Shown here piece after piece: positions 26,916 to 45,551 of a stretch of 64,000 nt of DNA. The stretch spans positions 6,740,722-6,804,721 of the forward strand of contig SSBO01000003.1 of the NCBI GenBank assembly GCA_005281725.1, in the 5' to 3' direction. The notes beneath the pieces are model-generated. The model ran no database searches. It was not told the origin of the DNA and saw nothing but the letters and a program-made list of their open reading frames with translations. This DNA comes from Wuchereria bancrofti (taxonomy: Eukaryota > Nematoda > Chromadorea > Rhabditida > Onchocercidae). Numbering within the stretch: position 1 is the stretch's first letter; every line of letters starts with the position of its first letter. The position numbers and the translations under genes were made by a program.

Positions 26916-28403
26916 AATCTCTCCTCCTCCACCGATCAACCTATCTTTTATTGCTCTAAAGAGAATTATTGTGACCTTTGAATTTTGAACTCTGGTAGCA
27001 CTTGTCATTAATTTGAAGCAGCAATTTCGATATACTGGTAATTTTTCCTCCTTTTGGCATTTGTTCATCTCATATTCTATCATTTTTCTTGCTTCACAAA
27101 TGAAAAATTTTACTTAGACACGATTAATTTCCTTACGTTTACTTCACAAATACTTTCAATTCGTACAAATTTTATATTCAAGTTTATGGCGCTTTTTCTT
27201 CATTTAAAAAGACGAAAATTTTATCTTTAGCAGATAATAAAAATGGCATGTACAAAATACGCATTCATACACTAAATTATAAATACTAAAAGAAATGAGT
27301 ATGATATGATTTAAATTAAATTTTGGCAATATGTGGTCACAAATACATTTACATGAGGAAATGACGTCATTTTAAAAAAGGTGAAAGATTGAGAAATAGC
27401 TAATTTTAATGCCTAGAATGCAAAATAAATACAATTCAAAAAAGCTATCGTCGAATTTCTTTCAAGTTTTTCATATCACAGAGAAAGAAAAACAATAGCG
27501 ATGGAAGGAGAAAACAATAATTGTGAAAGTTTGAAAGAGAATAACTGTATGAAAAAGTCTCATAGGCTTTCTTGCTTATCCGAGATTTCCTTGCCTATTC
27601 AACCTTGCTCTCATTCAACTGGAAATAAGCGAAGAAATGTGTAAACATTAGAAAATTTTGTGGAAATCGAAAATGAAATGCTATTTTGCGTAAAGATTAA
27701 CAAAACGTTCATTTAAAAAAAAAAGAGTAAGATTTTGAGAGGAAAATTTTGAATTCGGCATAAGTCTTGAATACTAAAGAATTAATTGAAAATTTCTAAA
27801 ATGAACAATTTTTAAAGTATTTTAAAGTTCAAATTTATTTCTTACTGATTTTGGAGGAATAATAAAAGGATAATATTCAGTGATAGCTTTTGGCAATCGA
27901 ATTTAAAACTAAGAAACCTTCAATATGTGATGATGACGTCTATTTATTTCGGAACAAAGAACGAAAAATTTCGGATTGATTTCTCGGATTGTTTTTTCTC
28001 CTTCATATAAGGATTTAATGAACCGTATCTAGTTGAACTTTTGTGATCTTTGAAATCTATGATACTATCACTAAATAATTAACACATTCCTGCCCTACAT
28101 TCTTTATTACTATGCATAAATCAATTTCACTTACATGTGATGTTCATGAAAGAATTCTAAGAAATGATCATGAAACTAAGCAAACCGATTTGATGAACTC
28201 AACAAATTTATTTTAATTTTTAAATTAAATCATATATGATTGAATAATCTTAAGTAAAATTAAGTCAGTTTGTATTTTAGGGCAGTGCAAAATCTGACAA
28301 ATAAAGGAAAAAAGGACACTACTATAATTGAAGAAATATAATGGAATGTACAAAAGAATTTAATAAATGGGGTAGATCGTAATATAATACTGCAAGTTAG
28401 AAA
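26916..28403. other. Convergent intergenic region
   Basis: Lies between the 3' ends of galectin 2 (plus) and acetylcholinesterase (minus). No recognisable coding sequence. Confidence 0.5.
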
Positions 28404-33321
<4,918 letters not shown>

Positions 33322-33612
33322 TGTATGCGTCACTTTTTCTCAGTCTACCATATTTCTTTTTATTGAAATTTGCTAAATTATGTGTTATGGTATTTTTTTC
33401 TTTATATAATTATAACAACACGCACGTTAGAAATGAACGTTAATCGCATTAGCATGTACTTATTATTTTATGTAAATAATAGAAGTTATAAAGCAAATTT
33501 TAGAAATAAATTAGTTATCATTTTTAAAAGATTCTGAGTAGAAACGTGTAAGATATGGAAAACAATTCATCAATCATGAATCTATTTACACTGCTCCTGG
33601 CAACAATATCCA

Positions 33613-33671
33613 ACTTTCTTTCCCTCCCTCTCTCTCTCTCTTTTTCTGTCTCTTTCTCCATTCCTCCCTCT
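33613..33671. repeat. Polypyrimidine (CT-rich) tract
   Basis: About 58 bases almost wholly C and T, including (CT)n, followed by poly-A and a short TA run. Confidence 0.85.
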
Positions 33672-35309
33672 CAAAAAAAAAAAGAAATATGAAAAAAAAA
33701 ATATATATATATAAATTTAAATCATTCGAACATTGATGTTTTGAGATTGATTGTTCTGTTAGTAACTAAATTATGAGTAAATTTTAAGTTATTGCATCAT
33801 TTTGCCTTTGAGAAATTGTACAGAGAATTTTTTTATAATTAGTAAACTAAATGGAAATCTTTAATGTGTACCTTCCATCAGTATTTTGTTACAGAGAATA
33901 ATGATTATATTAAGAGAAATAAAGATTGAACAAATTTCTATTTTTAATGAAATTTGTTAAGTGATGTCATTTCTTAAAAGTAATGATAAAAAGCGCTTTA
34001 ACTGTTTAAAAAGAAAGATACAATTTCATATGTAACAGAAGATGGGATTATTCACAAGTAAATTTGTATGGTGAATGGAGGAAAATAAAGAAAGTTTGTT
34101 AGCTGCATTGAAGGGATGCAAAGGAGCAGATAAAATCAGTTAAATTACAGCAGCTTATTGATAAATGTGCTAGGTACGATCAGACAAATGTTTGGAATTA
34201 AAAGATAAAATTTCAAAAGTAAAATAGATTAACACTTTGGTTTTGATTCAAATAAAATATTCAATTTTAGCTGAATACCTAAATGTTTGTTTGAATTATC
34301 AGAATTACAATCATTTAAAAAAAAACTAACCAAAATTGCTGAAGTATATTAATATATTAAGAGCCAAGAATGATCAAATGAAAGTTAGAAAAAGTATATT
34401 GTTTATGGTATTGGGAAAAGTGTAAAAATAAATCGGCGGAAAGTGTTTAATCTTTCGGTGGTAAAAATAATTCAAAGGATTTTATCAATCATTCGGAAAA
34501 AGCCAATATTTTCATGAATTGGATAACAATTATTCTATCCGACAATGCAGAAAGGATAAATGGATGACATTGAGGGTATTAAGCATATCGCAATATGATT
34601 GAGCTTTTCTTCCAGAAAATAAATACCTCTTTAGAGCAATAATTTTGTGTTCATAATAACTCATCCTATTATTCCAGTGGAAAAAAAAACTCAAAATTCT
34701 TAGTTTCTCTAATTTTTACTATTCAATTTCATATTCAGTTCAGTTAAACCAAGTTTATATTTATCAAACTTCAAAGGGACTGAATTCAATTAAAAAAAAA
34801 TTGACAAATTAATTAGAAAAAAATTACAATGACTAATTATATAATTATAATGTTAACCAGGAATACTTATCGTAAGATAACTAATTTAGATAGTTTGCAT
34901 ATCACTTTGCTAAGGATTTAAAATTAAAGGATTTCTGGAGTGAAGGAAGAGTAGGAGGAAAATGATATCGAGGCAAAAAATTCAAAAATTTTATTAAGAA
35001 CAATGTTTATTTCAACAACAATACTAACTAAAACGACAAGGAAATCTTAAGTGTCTCAAGAAACCAAATATTGTCATACTTTCATCTTGACTGAGCCAGA
35101 AATACTAAATAATAAACACTTCAAGAGATATGATGCCATGGCCATAAGTAGCCAAATGAGACTAAAGAACCCTCAGAGAGCCTAATCGTATCATACTTTC
35201 AACTTTATTCGTCGAGACAGTTCAAAACGCGGAATAAATTAAATGGAATGGCTAAACAACAATTTGCATTTGTATATTTCCTTTATTAGCACGGCAGTGC
35301 GGAGCTAGA

Positions 35310-35348
35310 AAAAGAGAGAGAGAGGGAGAGAAAGAGGAAGAGAAAGGG
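35310..35348. repeat. Polypurine (GA-rich) tract
   Basis: GAGAGAGAG-type purine run on the plus strand. Confidence 0.85.
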
Positions 35349-35856
35349 ATTAATTTTGGAGTAAAAAAATAAGAGAATACTGTAAAGATTAAAATTAACA
35401 AATCATTAATCTATTAACAATTCTAAACTAATGTTTCGCTTCTTTCTAATAAATTATTGCTATCAACAGATGCATTTTAAGCAACACTTTTTTTTGAATA
35501 AACAAACACTGAACACCAATTTAAACTTCAGATTATTAAATTCACTATTGATAATCACTTATGACGATTATGGCATTAAGAAATGAGACAGATAGAATAT
35601 GGTAGAAGGAGGAAGAAGCAAAAAATTTCAGATACTGAAATCCCGGAGCGAAAAAGGATACTCGTCAAAAATTTCAGGAAGTGAAATGAATCATTTGTCG
35701 TTATCAGTTCTGTAAGTAAAACTAAACGGACAATTGAAACATAATTCAATTTCTTATTGGTCCCATACATAATAGATTCATTTAAAGCTTAAGAATATCA
35801 GCAAATTTGTTGTTGCATTGTTAAAGTTAGTTAACAAAAACTAAAATGGAACTTTA

Positions 35857-35892
35857 TTTATAGTCACAATTCGATAGAAATGTGACTATAAA
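35857..35892. repeat. Small perfect 12-bp hairpin
   Basis: TTTATAGTCACA at 35857-35868 is the exact reverse complement of 35881-35892, with a 12-nt loop. Confidence 0.75.
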
Positions 35893-38800
35893 TTAAAAAA
35901 AAAAAGAAATTTTTGAATTTTGAAATCAGCATGGAAATTCCAATAAAAAATGTGTTGGTTTTCAGGAAAAAACTATCTTAGGGAACTGAAATTCATGAGA
36001 ATTTGAGAATGATATTAATACTCTATCACACCATTTATGATACTATAGGAATTGATGATTTTGGAAAGATTATTTCAAAAATTCAGGATAAAAAGTAATA
36101 ATATTTAAATATTACATCATGAAAACTGTCACAACAAGTTTGATGTTAGGATCAGAATGTATTTGGAACTAATGAATTTAATGTTAAGAAAACCGGATGA
36201 AATTTTTTTTTCACCTTCAACTTTTGATAAATAAGGCTGCAGTAGAAAGTGAAAGTGATAATAGTGAAGAAAGAACAAATGAATTTTAGTCAAAAAAAAA
36301 TATTTTGAATCATTGTTCAACTTTTATTACAACAAAATTCTACTGAAAGTAATTCTGTTCCCATTTTTTAGGTTAAGTAATATAAAAATGGAATTTTGCT
36401 ATTTTGAAATGTTTCATCCAATATTTTTCCCATTATTAAAAAAAACAAGTATTATAATTGAATTAGGAAATGAAATTTTCTTTTTCATTTCTTTCTTCTC
36501 TCTCTCAAAAAAAAACAAACAAACAAGCAGATAATGATTAATTAATTCCTCGAGTTACTGCTGTCACTTATTGTTGTTTATTATTGCTTAGCGATAAATA
36601 ACAACGGAAGAGAAAAAAAATTACTTTTCACACAATTATCATATAAATTTAAAAGTAATCAAATAATGTGCAAGGAATATATGCATGTGCATGCTTATGT
36701 AGGCGGAATAAGATGAAAGTGAAATTGGCCCAAACGATTGCGCTTGATGGAAGTATATAGTTTACTAGAAGCATGAGCAATACATTAGGCCCACGGGACT
36801 ATTAAAAAAAAAAGCCTACAATTTAAAATTGTGCCACACAATCAATCCTCGTCATAGTTCCTTCCTTATACTTGTGATTGTCATAATGGAAAGAATACGA
36901 CGGTGGAGCATTTCAACAATTTTTTATAAGATTTCTCTGTTCGCTAATTATCTTTTCAGTCATTGCGTATGAAAGTTTGTCGCTTTGTCTTCACATTTTT
37001 TTTTTTTTTAGAAAAAAGTTTTTCAAAGTAATAAAGGGCAGTAATGAGCTAACATAGACAATATTGATTACTTTTTCTACAAAAGATAGTATATGAGGGA
37101 TGATATAATGAAAATTTTAAGTGAAATAAGCAATTTGAAGTAACTGAATTTGATCTGATCAATGATGGTTAATGTTAGCAAAGTAATTGAGTAAATCGTG
37201 ATATCCCGAAAATCACAATAATGTTAATTGGATTGAAATAGATATATTATCGTAAATGATCACAAAAAAGACCTAATTTTCAGCAAATATGGTCGATATG
37301 ATCCAAAAAAGTGTAAATTTTTACTAGAGTAGAAAGTTTATGATCTCTTTCTAAGAACAAATCTAAGGGAGGCGAAGAACAAGAAATTCATGTTTTATTT
37401 ATGAATTATGGGCAAATATACATCACAACAGCCTGTTGAAACCTGATTATATCTTGTCTTTCATTCACTACTCATAAATGATTCAATTTCCGGAGAACCA
37501 AAAAGAAATAACCACAAATAATAATACGAAATTACGAGTAAAATCATAAACAATAAGGCGAACAAACAATAAGGTTATGATTGGAAAGAAGTAAACTGGA
37601 TGTATGAATCAAAATAAATTACTTATTCAGAATAGGAAAAAGACTAAAATGCTATATCTCCTGTGAATAGCATTTATCAGATAATTTGCATCCAAAATAT
37701 TTGGATTCATGTGAAATAATCTATAGAATGCTTGTCACTTATGATTTCATTAATATTACTTTTACTTAATTTTCGTTAATATCACTGTTAGTATTACAAT
37801 TATCACGTTCATTTCTTATCACTTACTCACTCTAGTGAATGAAAATCTTACCGTATATCGAACAACAGTAATTTTGAAAAGGAACGTTTTGATACGTCGA
37901 ATTAAAAATTCGTGAGATCGCATGGAAGAATAGAAGTGGGTGGACAGTGAGGAACTGTTTTTCTACTGTGTTTAACTTAAATCAATCAAACAGAAATATG
38001 TGAAGTCAAACAAATGTTATGTCGCAAATTAAATTAAAAGAAAAAAGATTCATCATCTATCATTTTTATTCTTTCTCGATTTCTCTGTACAACAGTTGAA
38101 TCCAATAAAAGCAAATCAGATTCTGGCATCCATTATAGACTATTCCTTAATGATACGAATAATATCGCCTTCAAACAACAAAATCATAGTTTTATCAAGT
38201 GATATGATAACTATTTATCTTCCTATGATCTTTCTAATCCTTTACTGATTCAATTTCTTGCTAAACTTTCTAATAGGAACTTCACAAAAATTAATGTGGG
38301 CTAAAGCAAAAAAAAATGCTTGTAGCATATTGAAGAACGAATATGAAATTAGCAGAAAATTAAGTGGAAATGCTTCATCAGGCATTGACAGCTGTTAATT
38401 AAAACTAAAATATGCAGCGTAATTTTTCTTAACAATTTCTCTTGCACTTTTTAGAGCGAAGTCTGATCTTACTATTTTCGTGATATTTCTGATTACATCT
38501 TTAATCATCATAATCATTGTTATTGTCAAATATCTCCTCAAATTGTCCAGTAGGAAGTTAAATTCAAGGATCTTTCAGCGTAGCATAATTATTTTGATAT
38601 TTTCCATCTGACAACAATGTTTATGGACCACACTGGATGTAAAATTGAAACTTTTATTTCTTAAGAATTTAACTAAACATCTAATATATAAAAATATTTA
38701 AGTATCAAAATACTCTATCGAATAAGTAATAGACTTTATCATTAGATCACAAACATTACAGATGGTAGTGGATGCAAATATGTATTCTCTTCCTCAAATC

Positions 38801-41171
38801 AAATTTTCTTCCACAAATTAGAATTAGTTTGTAAATTACAGAAGAAGTTAGACGAGCCTAATAAAAACTTTACTATTTACAAGATACGGTATATTTGGTT
38901 ATTTTTGAGATGTAATATCAGTGAAAAAAAGTGATAAAGCTATTGATAGGATGATATAAGGGAGAAGAAAAATAAGAATGAAATAGTAGAGGAGAGTAAG
39001 ACTGAAAAATGTTTTCTCATCGTAGTCGTTTCAAGCAGTTTCTCTTCCTGAAAATTATATTTAATTTTAATTTTAACAGTTATGGAGGAGGAGCAGTTCT
39101 GGGGTAGAAAACGATGTATGGATTAATCGTATGGAACGGAAAAAGGGAAGACGAATCATCACACCGTCAGAATAGATGCTTATAGATATTTACATATCTA
39201 CATGGCAGGGAGAGTTGGATCGAAAGCTTTTATTGAAGAAAAAGTAGCCAAAAGCTTTGTAAATAACAAAAATAAACAGCGCATTGCAAAAGTGATGACA
39301 ACAGATTATCCCAGTAAAGTGACATGAAAGGTCGAGTTTGTGAGAAGTTCTACAGTGAAAGAGAAGCTGTAATAATACAATGCTATCAAAATTTCACTAA
39401 TTAACGAAAAAAAAGTATCAATGGAAAATTACAACCTATTTAAGCATAATAAATGCATCATAATATAAGTCAAAAGTAGAAAATGCTAAAATTAAAAGCA
39501 CTAATTGCTAAATATTTGAAATTAACAACAATTATTATCACTGAAGAAAATTAAAGTTATAAATGGAGAGCACAACTATTTTTGTGATATCAAGGAACAG
39601 TGATATCATTTATATGATACAACATGCGCAATGGTAAAATTTTTACTGCGCATCCACTCGCATCAAAGTGATTTAATTATCAGAATGAAATAAACTAGCG
39701 AATAATCAAAACAAACATGAACCAAACAAAAATAAGATTTAGTAGTTATTGATACCAATAGTTCAAACTAAAATGATTGCTTTCAAGTGGTGCAGTGAAA
39801 GCTACTCAATGTTAAAAGTGTCGAAATGCTGATAGTTGATAATTAATTAATACTGGCAACATCCATTAGTGAATTCTTGTGGAACAATACACAAAGGAAG
39901 TTTAGAAATAGTAAAGATAATTTAATTCCAACATGTTTTAAAATGTTGATTTCAGCAGTTGATATCAAAATAAATTTTAATTAATCATAGTATGACACAA
40001 AAGAAGTTCTATCCCTATCCATGCACATTTACAGTTTGGCTTTATTCTTGGCCGTTACAGAATCCGGTGATTATTTTTTTCATTTTTCATTTACAGATCA
40101 CATATGCTTAAATTTGTTTAATTTTAAATTCTTATCCACACCAAATATTTGTTTAATCTCGAAACACTCAGTTTTCATTAGTAAAGTTATCATCAAGACA
40201 TCATCACACATAAGATTAAGCAACTGACTGACCAAAATTGAACGTTCTTAATGATTGCCACGAAATAACCTTTTGAACTTTGTAAATCCAAATACTATAT
40301 TTATTGCTCTTTTCAGTGCATCATCATTGTTCAAATAAGTAACAAAAATGAACATAAACACGTAAGGAAGGAACTCTGGCGATGACAATCTATCGAATAT
40401 TTCATGGAATATAATTTTCAGTGATGCCGTCTCAATTTTGCTTCCATGTTTATTGAAATCGGTTTCGTTTATATCAAATGAATCAGGTCATCGCTAGTTT
40501 CATGTACCTCTTACTTTGTCGAATGAGTTTTCCTTCACTCCAAGAAATACTTCATGACCTCATATTTCTAAACACAACTAAATAACCGTCAACAATCACA
40601 TTTTTATTAAAAAATCCTCATCATTTAATACTGATCACACAACTGCAACCGAATTATTGTCCAAATTTCCCGTTGTAAAATATATGGTGCACGTACTTAA
40701 CACTTGATTTCCATATGCTTACATCTAAAATGCAGGTAAAACAATATTACCAGATAAAGTATATAAACACAAATGTAATATGTAAATGATAAAATATGTA
40801 AACATAATTCGCTCTTAAAGATATATTTGTAGCATAAATTAATCATATAGGATTGCAATATCTGCGTTGGCAAATTCGAGAATTTGTTAGCCAGTAATAT
40901 TGTAATTAATTCTTTTTGATGCAGAATAACTATCTATAGTACGACAATTTATGAGAACTTCTATACAATTGCATATTTATAGTAATACGCAAAGTCGTAG
41001 TTTTGTGTGTTTATTATATCACAAACAGAAAACTAATCAATCGCTGCCACACACTATCCTCTTCAGAAACATGCTACAAGGTCAAAATGATCAAAAACAT
41101 CCAAACTAGCACAACAAACAAGCGTTCAAAGAAAAAAACAAATTATATGAAGAATTGAAGAATCCCCTTTC

Positions 41172-41193
41172 ATTATTATTATTATTATTATTA
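41172..41193. repeat. (ATT)n microsatellite
   Basis: Seven ATT units just 3' of the AIP-like gene. Confidence 0.9.
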
Positions 41194-41300
41194 CTGAATC
41201 TCCTCTCATTATTATTCTACAAAACTATGTCAGATGTAGAGAAACATATATCCGCAACAATAACCACATGAAAGTGTTCAACAAGATTCAAGAAAAACAT

Positions 41301-43716
41301 TCAATAAACATTTTTAAACATATGCTTGTAAGTATTCTTCGCACTTTCTTCACGTTCTTTTATAAGTGATTGTATTCGTTCGAGCTCAATTTTCACCAAA
41401 TTTGCATTACCCGGATACTGCTGCTGAAGCATTTTCAAATCATCTTCAGCCTAAAATTGACAATCCAAAATAGAAAACTGGACTGCACTGATTAATAGGT
41501 GAAACAACATAGATGAGAGAAATAATGCAATATATTTACTGCGTATTCCATTATAAAGACCTTTTCTAAATCCCAAACAGCGATTCGTCCTTTCGCACGC
41601 CTATATAGTGCTTTTTCATTCAACTTGTCCCTTTTCAATACTTCGGTTGCAGCATCAATAGCTTCGTAGTACTGTTTCCAATTCAAGTAACAAAGACAAA
41701 GATTCAAAAACAGAGGTATGTTCTGCAAATTAAAAAATAAAAACATGAAATACATAAAAGTTTCAGCATGCTCGACAATTCTAATGAAAGAACTAATTAT
41801 GCTTCCCTCAAACGCAGTTTTTAATTTTTTGCCAAATCAATCTCAAAAGCTTTTACTTTTTCATGACTTCTCTACTTATTAATCGTTCATATACTTTTAA
41901 AAATCTCTTATATGCAAGAACGTATGCTGTAGCATATATAAAAAAGTTTTAACAATCCTAAAATAATGTTTCCTCAACTTATGCACCGCTTATCATCAAA
42001 CAATGCTATCGGTGAATTCCACTGAAAAATCCAAAATACATGTTTAGAACTAGTTCAATTTCATAAGTTCACAAAAGAAGGTTGATTTCTAAGTATATTA
42101 GTTCCTAGTTTTGAAAATAATTTCCATGCTATTTGTGGAATCACAAAAGCAGAAAAAATCTTAATATGCAAAGTCGCAGACAGAAGTATACAGAAGGAAA
42201 TAAGAAAAGTTTAAATAAAAGATGGAAAATTTGTAAGACTGTATGGAAAAATCACCTGCCTATCAAGGTCAATCCATTCAGGATCACCTGGCTTTTCACG
42301 CAACAAAAGAGTATCAATGCGATTTAGGGCTTCTCTATATTTCTGTGAAGCATTCATATAATCACCCTAAAAGAAAACTTTTCTAACACATTATAGCAAA
42401 AATTGTGCGTAACTTCACCACAGTTATACAATATAGTTATATTCCTAACAAATATTGCCACTCCAAACTAACCAAGCTTAAAATTGGTAGCTTATTTCCC
42501 TCCTAAAGAAAAATGCAGCCGTACCATTTTTAAAACCACTGAAATCCTGAGCAAAATTTTCAAAAAAACCATCCAAAACTTGCTTTTTGCAAATATTCAT
42601 TTCCAGATTCTTTCAATTTCGCGACACTTGCTAATTTTTCATTGGGTTCTAACTGCCAACTATCTGGTTCATAATCTTCTGGTTGTAAAACGACCAACAA
42701 ATGAAAGATAAACCGCAGTGGTTGAGGGTTTTTGATCAGATCATTCAAATCTTCATATTCCATTCTGAATAATTCGAATATTTAAGGAGATGTCAATAGC
42801 AGAATTTAAAATATAACAGCATCACAGGAAATTTTTAAAAGCTGTCAACTGATCGATCAATAAAATACGAACGTGAAATCCTTTGCCGCAGCACAGTGTG
42901 CGTGGTGATGGTTTCTGTTGCCTAGATTCATGGCATCTTTAGATATATCTCGAAGTTTCTGTGAAACTGATGGATATGAATAAAGCTCACAAGCAGCTAT
43001 ATCGAACTGACTGACCTGAAACTGTCTGTTTTTTTAAGAATTTCAATGTATCAGAATGAAGTAAACATTAATAACAACTAAAAATACAAACAATGCAATC
43101 CGCTTCCAAATTCCTTGAATGACATTTCACTCCGATATCTATCTTATAGCATTTTCTAAAAAGATTACCTATTTACCAGTGATCCGTTGCTCATAACCTA
43201 AAATCTCAAATCTAAACAGATGACCTTTATCTTGCCACAGCTATGATTTCTTCCCAAATTATGAACAGACATACTTTTTGCTCAGACATACGTTAAAATT
43301 CATTGCTCGATTATGAGCGATCAGTGGATTTTAGCTGCTCACAAACCAAAAAGGGAAAGAATTACCTCATCAACCAGCATTGTTTCTAAGCATCGTTCAA
43401 ATATTGGTAACTGAAACTTCTTTCCAAATACTAACTCCAAAGGCTTCCCATAACCATCTGGATACGGCTTTCGTGTGCTATCGATCGATTTATAGTTATC
43501 TCTACAACACGATCTCTGTGTTGTCATGTAGCTAGATTACAAAAATACAAAAGTTTCTCACCTTGAATCTGGGAATCCTTCCTTACTTACATTTACCAGT
43601 GGTTTCAATGTTTCATAATGAAATATTACTTTGGTGCCAGCTTTGAATTCTGGAACTTTTCCTCGTCCTGCATTGAGAACCTTCTTGAACGTTTTAATTC
43701 TTTCCGAAGGTAACAT
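41301..43716 (-). CDS. aipr-1: AIP/XAP2-like co-chaperone (FKBP-like domain plus TPRs)
   Basis: Homologue of aryl-hydrocarbon-receptor-interacting protein, a cytosolic HSP90 co-chaperone. Exons on the minus strand: 43716-43591, 43515-43366, 43015-42873, 42764-42584, 42366-42256, 41722-41561, 41450-41301; about 340 residues against 330 in human AIP. The N-terminal FKBP-like part has the family's GRGKVPEF and AGTKVIFHYETL, then GKPLELVFGKKFQLPIFE and TMLVDEVSQF. It is followed by HCAAAKDF, NPQPLRFIFHLLVV, and TPR helices from about residue 200 (LKESGNEYLQKGDY, then LNLCLCYLNWKQYYEAI, then KALYRRAKGRIAVWDLEKAEDDL), ending near KHMFKNVY. The intron between 42584 and 42366 must use a GCAAGT donor. 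The exon 1/2 junction is ambiguous: an alternative pair (43562, acceptor 14 nt further in) is also in phase. The symbol is the C. elegans name as I remember it. Confidence 0.93.
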
Positions 43717-45551
43717 TTGTGATAACATGCATGCATCACATCTGCATTATGTACAACATGATGTTACACACTCACTAACAAAGGAGTAGCAATTTCACGT
43801 TATTTCACGCCGAATTTAGGTCTGAGGGAGCATACTATATAGATAATACTTGAATGCATTTATTTATCGAGACCGAAGAATAACACAGAAAAATCACAGA
43901 AAGCCGAGAACAAGGTAAATAATCCTACTGCGCTATTTAATAAAAGCCAAAAATGCACTACTCTATCAAATCGTCATAATGAAAACTGAAAAAAAAAATT
44001 ATCTGCGATTATCTCCTGTTAATCAAGTCATTACCAAACTAAACTTCGCCCATCTAGTGGATATCATAGAGCAAAGTTTCAATTGAAACGATTTCTACAT
44101 TTCACTGTTTTACTGAATAGATGAATCCTTTATTCACAAGGCCTTTGTAATACAAACAAATTCCAGCAACTTCAAATTGTTTGCCTTGTAAAAAAAACTT
44201 CAGTAATAAAGAATAATTTACGTGGTGCTAATATTATGCTGAAAATATTCCGCACAAAATTTCTACTTTCCTACACTTGCCTGATAAATTATTCATCACG
44301 TTAATTTGCTTGAGATGATGTTTAGTTCAACCAATACAAAATTATTTCGTTAAAAAACATTTTTTAAATTTTCTAACTACCCTTACACCTCACACGGTTC
44401 AACTCTAAATAATGAATGTACTGTTATCAACAAATGACCTTCTATAATTAGTAAATGAATGTACTTTTATTAGTAATGATCATTTTTGATTACTAGTATA
44501 GCTGATTCTTTTTCTTTTTGCTTTGTTATGTAATGAAGAGAAAAAGAAGTTTACCAGTGTATTTTCCTCTCAGTATTAATTCATTTCAATCCATATATCA
44601 TCATCTCTCGAGAGTGACCCTTCACATATGAACTGTCCCTCAACTCTTCACATCTCCTTCTATAACAGTGCATTCCTGTTACTCTTCATTTCCATGGTTA
44701 CATTCAGTACACAATTTACCGATGCAGAATAGCGAGATCGAAAAATTGATGGTGTCTGAGTTACTATACTGGTATTTCATATCTAATTTAATTTAATGTC
44801 TCAAATTTAAATTCACTTAACATCTTCCCAGTTAAATACCAATAATACCACACTCCTCCATCCCATCTAGTACACCCAGCAGACACGATAAAAGGACAAA
44901 GCATCGAGCCGGAAATTTAGCGTCACGTCTTCCTGCGGCCCGACATGTTGTGTACCTAAATGCATCCCATGATTGAGTGTAACACTGAGTCACGTCGATA
45001 CGTGCGTGATCTATCGAGGATAATTACTGGCATGAAATGTAATAACTAGCCTAGATTACTACAAAGAAGTCATGTTGCGAAATGGCTGAAAGGTTATTCA
45101 AATATTTCGATAATGATGAAGTATTCTGAACAAAATTCAGTTTTTTTATTTCATGTTGCGTTATCATTTTATGATTACATGGCTCGCTGTAAACGTCACT
45201 CGTTAACTTCAGGTGGTCAGTAAGTTGTCACTTCTAGCTTTTCATAGTCACGGGACTGAGTTTTATCAAGTGTAAATCCTTTTTGAATATTGGGGTGCAA
45301 AAATAAATTGTCTACAACACACGAGGTTTTTACTTGCATAATTTGAGAAAGTTGAATTTGCATGTATATAAAAGGTGAATTCTGATAATTGATACGCATT
45401 GTTAAGTTAAGATTCAGCTCATGTTTGCCACCGTAAGCTTTTGCTTTTTAAGACATTAACTTCTGCGTTCACGTAGGTTATTGCTTAAGTTAATCTAAAC
45501 TTGTTGAATTGTAGGCTCTTTTCTCCCTAGTCTTGGTTTTATCTTGCTAGG
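43717..45551. other. Divergent intergenic region (AIP-like and Topors-like)
   Basis: Both neighbours are transcribed outward, so this 1.8 kb should hold both promoters. No coding sequence recognised. Confidence 0.45.
45540..45551 (+). promoter_or_regulatory. Probable spliced-leader acceptor of the Topors-like gene
   Basis: TATCTTGCTAG ends one base before ATG at 45552, a typical trans-splice context with an almost absent 5' UTR. It supports that ATG as the start. Confidence 0.5.

Larger units (their letters stand above)
33322..41300. other. 8-kb AT-rich gene desert
   Basis: No open frame resembles a known family, and no exon-like pattern with good splice sites was recognised on either strand. 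It holds a pyrimidine tract (33613-33671), a purine tract (35310-35348), a small hairpin (35857-35892) and a (TTA)n run near the AIP 3' end. The acetylcholinesterase promoter must lie at its left edge, as that gene runs away from it. Non-coding RNA genes cannot be excluded by eye. Confidence 0.45.
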
